Origin: Pseudomonadota bacterium
GTDB taxonomy: Bacteria > Bdellovibrionota_C > UBA2361 > OMIW01
Direction: 5' to 3'
DNA: 17,411 nt
Assembly: GCA_900299205.1 (NCBI GenBank)
Contig: OMIW01000116.1
Coordinates: forward strand, 1-17,411
Under the pieces are notes generated by a model. It saw only the letters and a list, made by a program, of their open reading frames with translations, did not search any database and had not been told where the DNA came from. The translations under genes and the position numbers were made by a program. Positions 14,941 to 17,411 of this stretch are shown piece after piece. How positions within the stretch are numbered: the first letter of the stretch is position 1; each line of letters begins with the position of its first letter.

Positions 14941-15405
14941 AGCCACCTCAATCAAGAAAGAGGACCGAAGGTAAGAATCTCCCGAATCCGAACTATACCC
15001 TCGCCCACACAAAGCGGACTGGACAAATGTCCTCAGCGGAAACAACGTCCCCTGGTCTTCCAGGTAAGCTCCCCCGTCGAGAGTTTAGAATTTTTTTATA
15101 ATAAAGCTAAAGTTTCGGTCCGATCCCGCCGTCAACCGAAGGGAAGATTAGTTTAGAGCACGGGAGCGCGTCTGTAACGGCCCACAAATGTTAAACAAAA
15201 TCAAAGTTCATCTGCTGCAATTATCGAAGCAATCTCCGGAGCGGTCCGACCCCGGATTGTCTGCCCGGTGCGAGTACGAAACACTCGTTCACGGAGGACT
15301 GGTCGAGGATTCTGATTACAAACCCTTCGTCCTTCCCGCAAGTTTCTTGTCCTCAGGGGAGGGGTTCTTCTTCGAGGGTGTTAGTCCGAAAGTCGGAAAG
15401 AATGT
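14941..15405. other. 465-bp region without a supported gene
   Basis: Lies between the DUF6178 stop and the 3' end of the leftward hypothetical gene. It holds a small hairpin CCTGG-tctt-CCAGG (15051-15064), an AT-rich run with T7 (about 15091-15097), and a sigma-28-like promoter listed separately. A forward frame opens at 15188 but continues across the whole opposite-strand gene with low-complexity Ser/Pro-rich translation, so I do not call it. Confidence 0.5.
15108..15135 (+). promoter_or_regulatory. Sigma-28 (FliA)-like promoter
   Basis: TAAAGTTT (15108-15115) matches the flagellar sigma -35 element at all eight positions. After a 12-base spacer, GCCGTCAA (15128-15135) matches the -10 consensus GCCGATAA at six of eight; the usual spacer is 11. 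It points right, and the first frame downstream is at 15188. No flagellar gene is recognisable in the window, so the target is unknown. Confidence 0.4.
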
Positions 15406-15822
15406 TCAGACACCTCCACAAGCCCTTATACCTCGCTCTAACACAATCCGCTCTGTCACCGCCTCTACCTCAGCCCGGTCCATGAAGTACCAAGGCGCTA
15501 TCCTCCGTGTTCCCCGCTTTGGAAGGGCACGAATGAATGCGGAAACTCGGGCCGTATCCAAGTCGAGCCCCTCACAGACCCAGGGGAAAGAAAAAGCCGT
15601 TGATGGTTCCTCGCCTTGCTCTCCATGTTCAACGTCCCCCCCGAAAAGCCAAGTCGCCGCCGACTCAACCTCTCGGGGATCGTTACCCACGAAGTCGAGT
15701 ATCGCCCTCTCTAACATGGCCAGCAAGAGCCTGCGTTCCGGCCCCCCCTCCAAAGGCGCGTCTCCAAAAACACTCATAGCATCTCTACTCATAGATGATG
15801 TTGCCGTTGAATCAATATTCAT
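15406..15822 (-). CDS. Conserved hypothetical protein
   Basis: 138-residue acidic soluble protein. The centre, ERRLLLAMLERAILDFVGNDPREVESAATWLFGG followed by FSFPWVCEGLDLD, resembles a small family of uncharacterised bacterial proteins with the pattern ERAI...W...FSF..VC..L.LD. That is recognition from memory, and no function is known. The start is ATG at 15822-15820, preceded by one base and then ten Gs (15833-15824), which must serve as the ribosome-binding site. The opposite-strand frame is longer but its composition is that of an antisense shadow. Stop TGA at 15408-15406. Confidence 0.7.
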   Translation of the reverse strand: MNIDSTATSSMSRDAMSVFGDAPLEGGPERRLLLAMLERAILDFVGNDPREVESAATWLFGGDVEHGEQGEEPSTAFSFPWVCEGLDLDTARVSAFIRALPKRGTRRIAPWYFMDRAEVEAVTERIVLERGIRACGGV

Positions 15823-15823
15823 G

Positions 15824-15833
15824 CCCCCCCCCC
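15824..15833. repeat. G10/C10 homopolymer at a ribosome-binding site
   Basis: Ten Cs on the plus strand, read as G10 on the minus strand, one base before the ATG of the gene at 15406-15822. Tracts of this length can change by slippage, which would alter spacing to the start codon. Confidence 0.6.
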
Positions 15834-15870
15834 ATATCTTAATGCGACCTTGACGACGCTCCCTTTTTTT

Positions 15871-15882
15871 TATTCATGAATA
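15871..15882. promoter_or_regulatory. 12-bp palindrome in a divergent intergenic region
   Basis: TATTCATGAATA is perfectly palindromic and lies between the leftward gene starting at 15822 and the rightward gene starting at 15936. An extra ATATTCAT half-site is at 15815-15822, over the leftward start codon. It could be an operator serving both genes; AT-rich chance occurrence is possible. Confidence 0.3.
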
Positions 15883-15935
15883 TCCTCAATAAAAGTTGTC
15901 TTGCTCAATCCGTATTAACCCAGAGGCGGTCCACC

Positions 15936-16421
15936 ATGATTCTCCTGTGGTGCTGTTTCATTTTGAGCTCATCTCCTGGGAAAGCCGATGTTACATGCGC
16001 GTCAACAGTTAGCTTTAATTGGGAACTCACCGGCCAATCAGGACAAAAAAGTGAAATTCATGCTGTTGTATTCTCTCACGGCTCTGATGAGAAGAATGCC
16101 AAAGCGGATCTTCTTATTAAAGCTCGACGAGCCCAAGCCGAAGCGCTTGCCTCATGTCGACGCGAGCACGAGACCATTTCAACCTGCGTCTCGCGGAGAT
16201 ACCATCAAGCTAGAGAAGCCATACGTGCCGGAACTCTTTCCGCACGACGGGCGGTTGAGTCCGCAATTGCCGAGGAGTGTTCGGCTAGAAGAGGCACCTG
16301 CCTCTCAACAGATGTCAGCCCACCCGACTGCCGTACCCTAGAATTACCTTCATCCCCAACTCCCAAAGAATCGAGCCCCTCAACTAATACAGACGAAAAG
16401 GAAACAGAGCAGTCAAAGTAG
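15936..16421 (+). CDS. Secreted six-cysteine protein of unknown function
   Basis: I start at ATG 15936: AGAGG (15922-15926) lies nine bases upstream and the product begins with a compact signal peptide, MILLWCCFILSSSPGKA, cut before DVTC. An in-frame ATG at 15876 has no binding site and would add 20 polar residues. The mature part (161 aa with signal) has six cysteines (21, 74, 84, 115, 122, 132), enough for three disulfides, a helical Arg/Ala/Glu-rich middle (52-115), and a low-complexity Ser/Thr/Glu tail. I do not recognise a family. The gene ends 9 bp before the next ORF, whose binding site overlaps this stop codon. Confidence 0.6.
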   Translation: MILLWCCFILSSSPGKADVTCASTVSFNWELTGQSGQKSEIHAVVFSHGSDEKNAKADLLIKARRAQAEALASCRREHETISTCVSRRYHQAREAIRAGTLSARRAVESAIAEECSARRGTCLSTDVSPPDCRTLELPSSPTPKESSPSTNTDEKETEQSK

Positions 16422-16430
16422 AGGATTTAC

Positions 16431-16616
16431 TTGATAAAAGCCCAAGCAACGACCTCGAACTCTTTATTAAGGATTCCTGTAAACTTTTTAAAGCCTACTT
16501 CTGACCGCTCGTTGCGAACCTACCCAAAAAAAACTCAAGTTGGCTGGTCTGATATCCGTCAATTCAAGGTGAGTGGATGGTTAGTTTCCACCGACTTCCA
16601 ATCAGGTTCAAAATAA
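16431..16616 (+). CDS. Small ORF, or the N-terminal part of a frameshifted HDOD gene
   Basis: 61 codons starting with TTG at 16431, preceded at five bases by AGAGGA (16420-16425) that overlaps the previous stop codon. That is a better start signal than the following HDOD frame has. The product is basic and polar with no recognised domain. Its 3' part overlaps an open +1 frame (from 16585) that continues without a stop into the HDOD coding region, so the two may be one gene. Confidence 0.4.
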   Translation: MIKAQATTSNSLLRIPVNFLKPTSDRSLRTYPKKTQVGWSDIRQFKVSGWLVSTDFQSGSK

Positions 16617-16653
16617 GAGGCCAAAGAGAAAAATACGCTTCAATGATCAGACC

Positions 16654-17411
16654 GTGACAAACTCTCAGTTTGAGAACACAAAAGAGGGGGGTATATTAAG
16701 CTCCATTAACGCAGTTCCTCACGATAAGGAGATTGCGTTAAGTGCCCGTAAGGCAGTTCTTCGACCTAACCTTAGAGTGGGGGATCTGGCTGCTATCGTG
16801 ATCAAGGACTCCCCACTCGCACTACGAGTTCTTTGCGTTGCGAATAGTCTAGAAATAGGGGGGGGGAAGAGAAAGATTACTGCGCTTAAGGACGCGATAA
16901 TACGCCTCGGATCTCGGGCGTTTGTATCAATATTGGATGAACTAGATTCCATCTCATACCCAGAATTTGATTCGATTGCCGAGTCCTTGATCCATCTAAA
17001 ACGCCGAGCAAGATTAACTGCCCTCGCCACTGAAATATTTGCCGCCGAGACTCGCCAACGTGCTCTTGATACAAGTTTCCTGGCTGGTCTTTTTTATAAC
17101 TATGGAGAGATGATTACTCTCGTAAAATTCGGCGAGGATTATCAGAAACTGGCGAGAGGCAGGGGTCGCGCACACCTCATTTTTGATCTTCAGTATGAAT
17201 TCGAAATCGACCTTGAACACGTTTCCGCTCAGTGGCTTAGTCGATGTGGTATCGATAAATCGATTGTGTCCGCGGTAAGTCCTGAAAGTCAGACGGGGGC
17301 ATTACATAGCCCTCTTCGACCGTTCGTTTTGGCGGCTGTTGAGATTGTTGATGCCTTTCAGGACGACCGACTATCTCGATTTGCTCCAAGCAGAACGCCT
17401 CCGCCTCGTTC
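16654..17411 (+). CDS. HDOD-domain signalling protein (3' partial)
   Basis: An open frame runs off the right edge. It reads like an HDOD domain: SINAVPHDKEIALSARKAVLRPNLRVGDLAAIVIKDSPLALRVLCVANS, then ITALKDAIIRLGSRAFVSIL, then DTSFLAGLFYNYGEMITLVKFGEDYQKL, with VSAQWLSRCGIDKSIVSAV and PLRPFVLAAVEIVDAF. These match the family blocks (DLA.II..DP.L....L..ANS; AI..LG; AFLAGLLHDIG), with the HD position replaced by YN, as expected for HDOD. Such proteins act in signalling and motility regulation. The start is uncertain: GTG 16654 is in frame but lacks a binding site, and GAGGGGGG (16683-16690) lies further in. The frame is open back to 16585, so the N-terminus may come from the upstream ORF by frameshift. 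A G9 tract is at 16858-16866. Confidence 0.72.
   Translation, partial: MTNSQFENTKEGGILSSINAVPHDKEIALSARKAVLRPNLRVGDLAAIVIKDSPLALRVLCVANSLEIGGGKRKITALKDAIIRLGSRAFVSILDELDSISYPEFDSIAESLIHLKRRARLTALATEIFAAETRQRALDTSFLAGLFYNYGEMITLVKFGEDYQKLARGRGRAHLIFDLQYEFEIDLEHVSAQWLSRCGIDKSIVSAVSPESQTGALHSPLRPFVLAAVEIVDAFQDDRLSRFAPSRTPPPR
16858..16866. repeat. G9 homopolymer inside the HDOD coding region
   Basis: Nine Gs encode Gly-Gly-Gly in the EIGGGKRK segment of the HDOD domain. A one-base change would shift the frame. Confidence 0.6.

Noticed and set aside
15188-15853. 221-codon forward ORF downstream of the sigma-28-like promoter
   Set aside because: It covers the whole opposite-strand conserved gene, and its translation over that part is Ser/Pro/Lys low-complexity. 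Only its first 70 codons are free of overlap, and they show no recognisable domain.

Overview
The window looks like a chromosomal segment of a Gram-negative bacterium of moderate GC. It carries a TonB-dependent outer-membrane receptor with a periplasmic binding protein, a Wzz/Wzc-type inner-membrane polysaccharide protein, and ordinary housekeeping genes (pdhC, lipA, murI, infC). A DUF6178 protein, an HDOD protein and a sigma-28-like promoter point loosely to Deltaproteobacteria in the old broad sense (Desulfobacterota, Bdellovibrionota, Myxococcota and relatives). That placement is inference. I see no insertion sequence, CRISPR array, tRNA or rRNA.

Layout, left to right. 1-2206 (+): the 3' part of a dihydrolipoamide acetyltransferase gene, then lipA 22 bp later. 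One makes the lipoyl cofactor that the other carries. 2340-2885 (+): a small P-loop NTPase of the AAA_28 type, convergent with 2907-4055 (-), a multi-pass PAP2/Aur1-like membrane phosphatase or transferase. 4056-4157 is a divergent intergenic region filled by a long imperfect palindrome that buries the ribosome-binding site of the next gene. 4158-4541 (+): a DUF423 membrane protein. 4745-6601 (+): a fused Wzz/BY-kinase protein with no capsule genes around it and no tyrosine tail.

6584-12647 (-) is the best defined unit: a cobalamin riboswitch of about 418 nt, then btuB, btuF, btuD, btuC and finally murI, all leftward and tightly packed. The receptor takes up B12 across the outer membrane, BtuF binds it in the periplasm, and BtuC/BtuD carry it through the inner membrane. 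Glutamate racemase starts 1 nt after btuC, so B12 status may also affect it.

12841-14940 (+): infC with a TTG start and no rpmI-rplT after it, then a DUF6178 gene. 14941-15405 has no gene I can support but holds a sigma-28-like promoter. 15406-15822 (-): a conserved hypothetical gene with a G10 tract at its ribosome-binding site. 15936-17411 (+): a secreted six-cysteine protein, a small ORF, and an HDOD signalling protein that runs off the right edge. The last two may be one gene broken by a frameshift.
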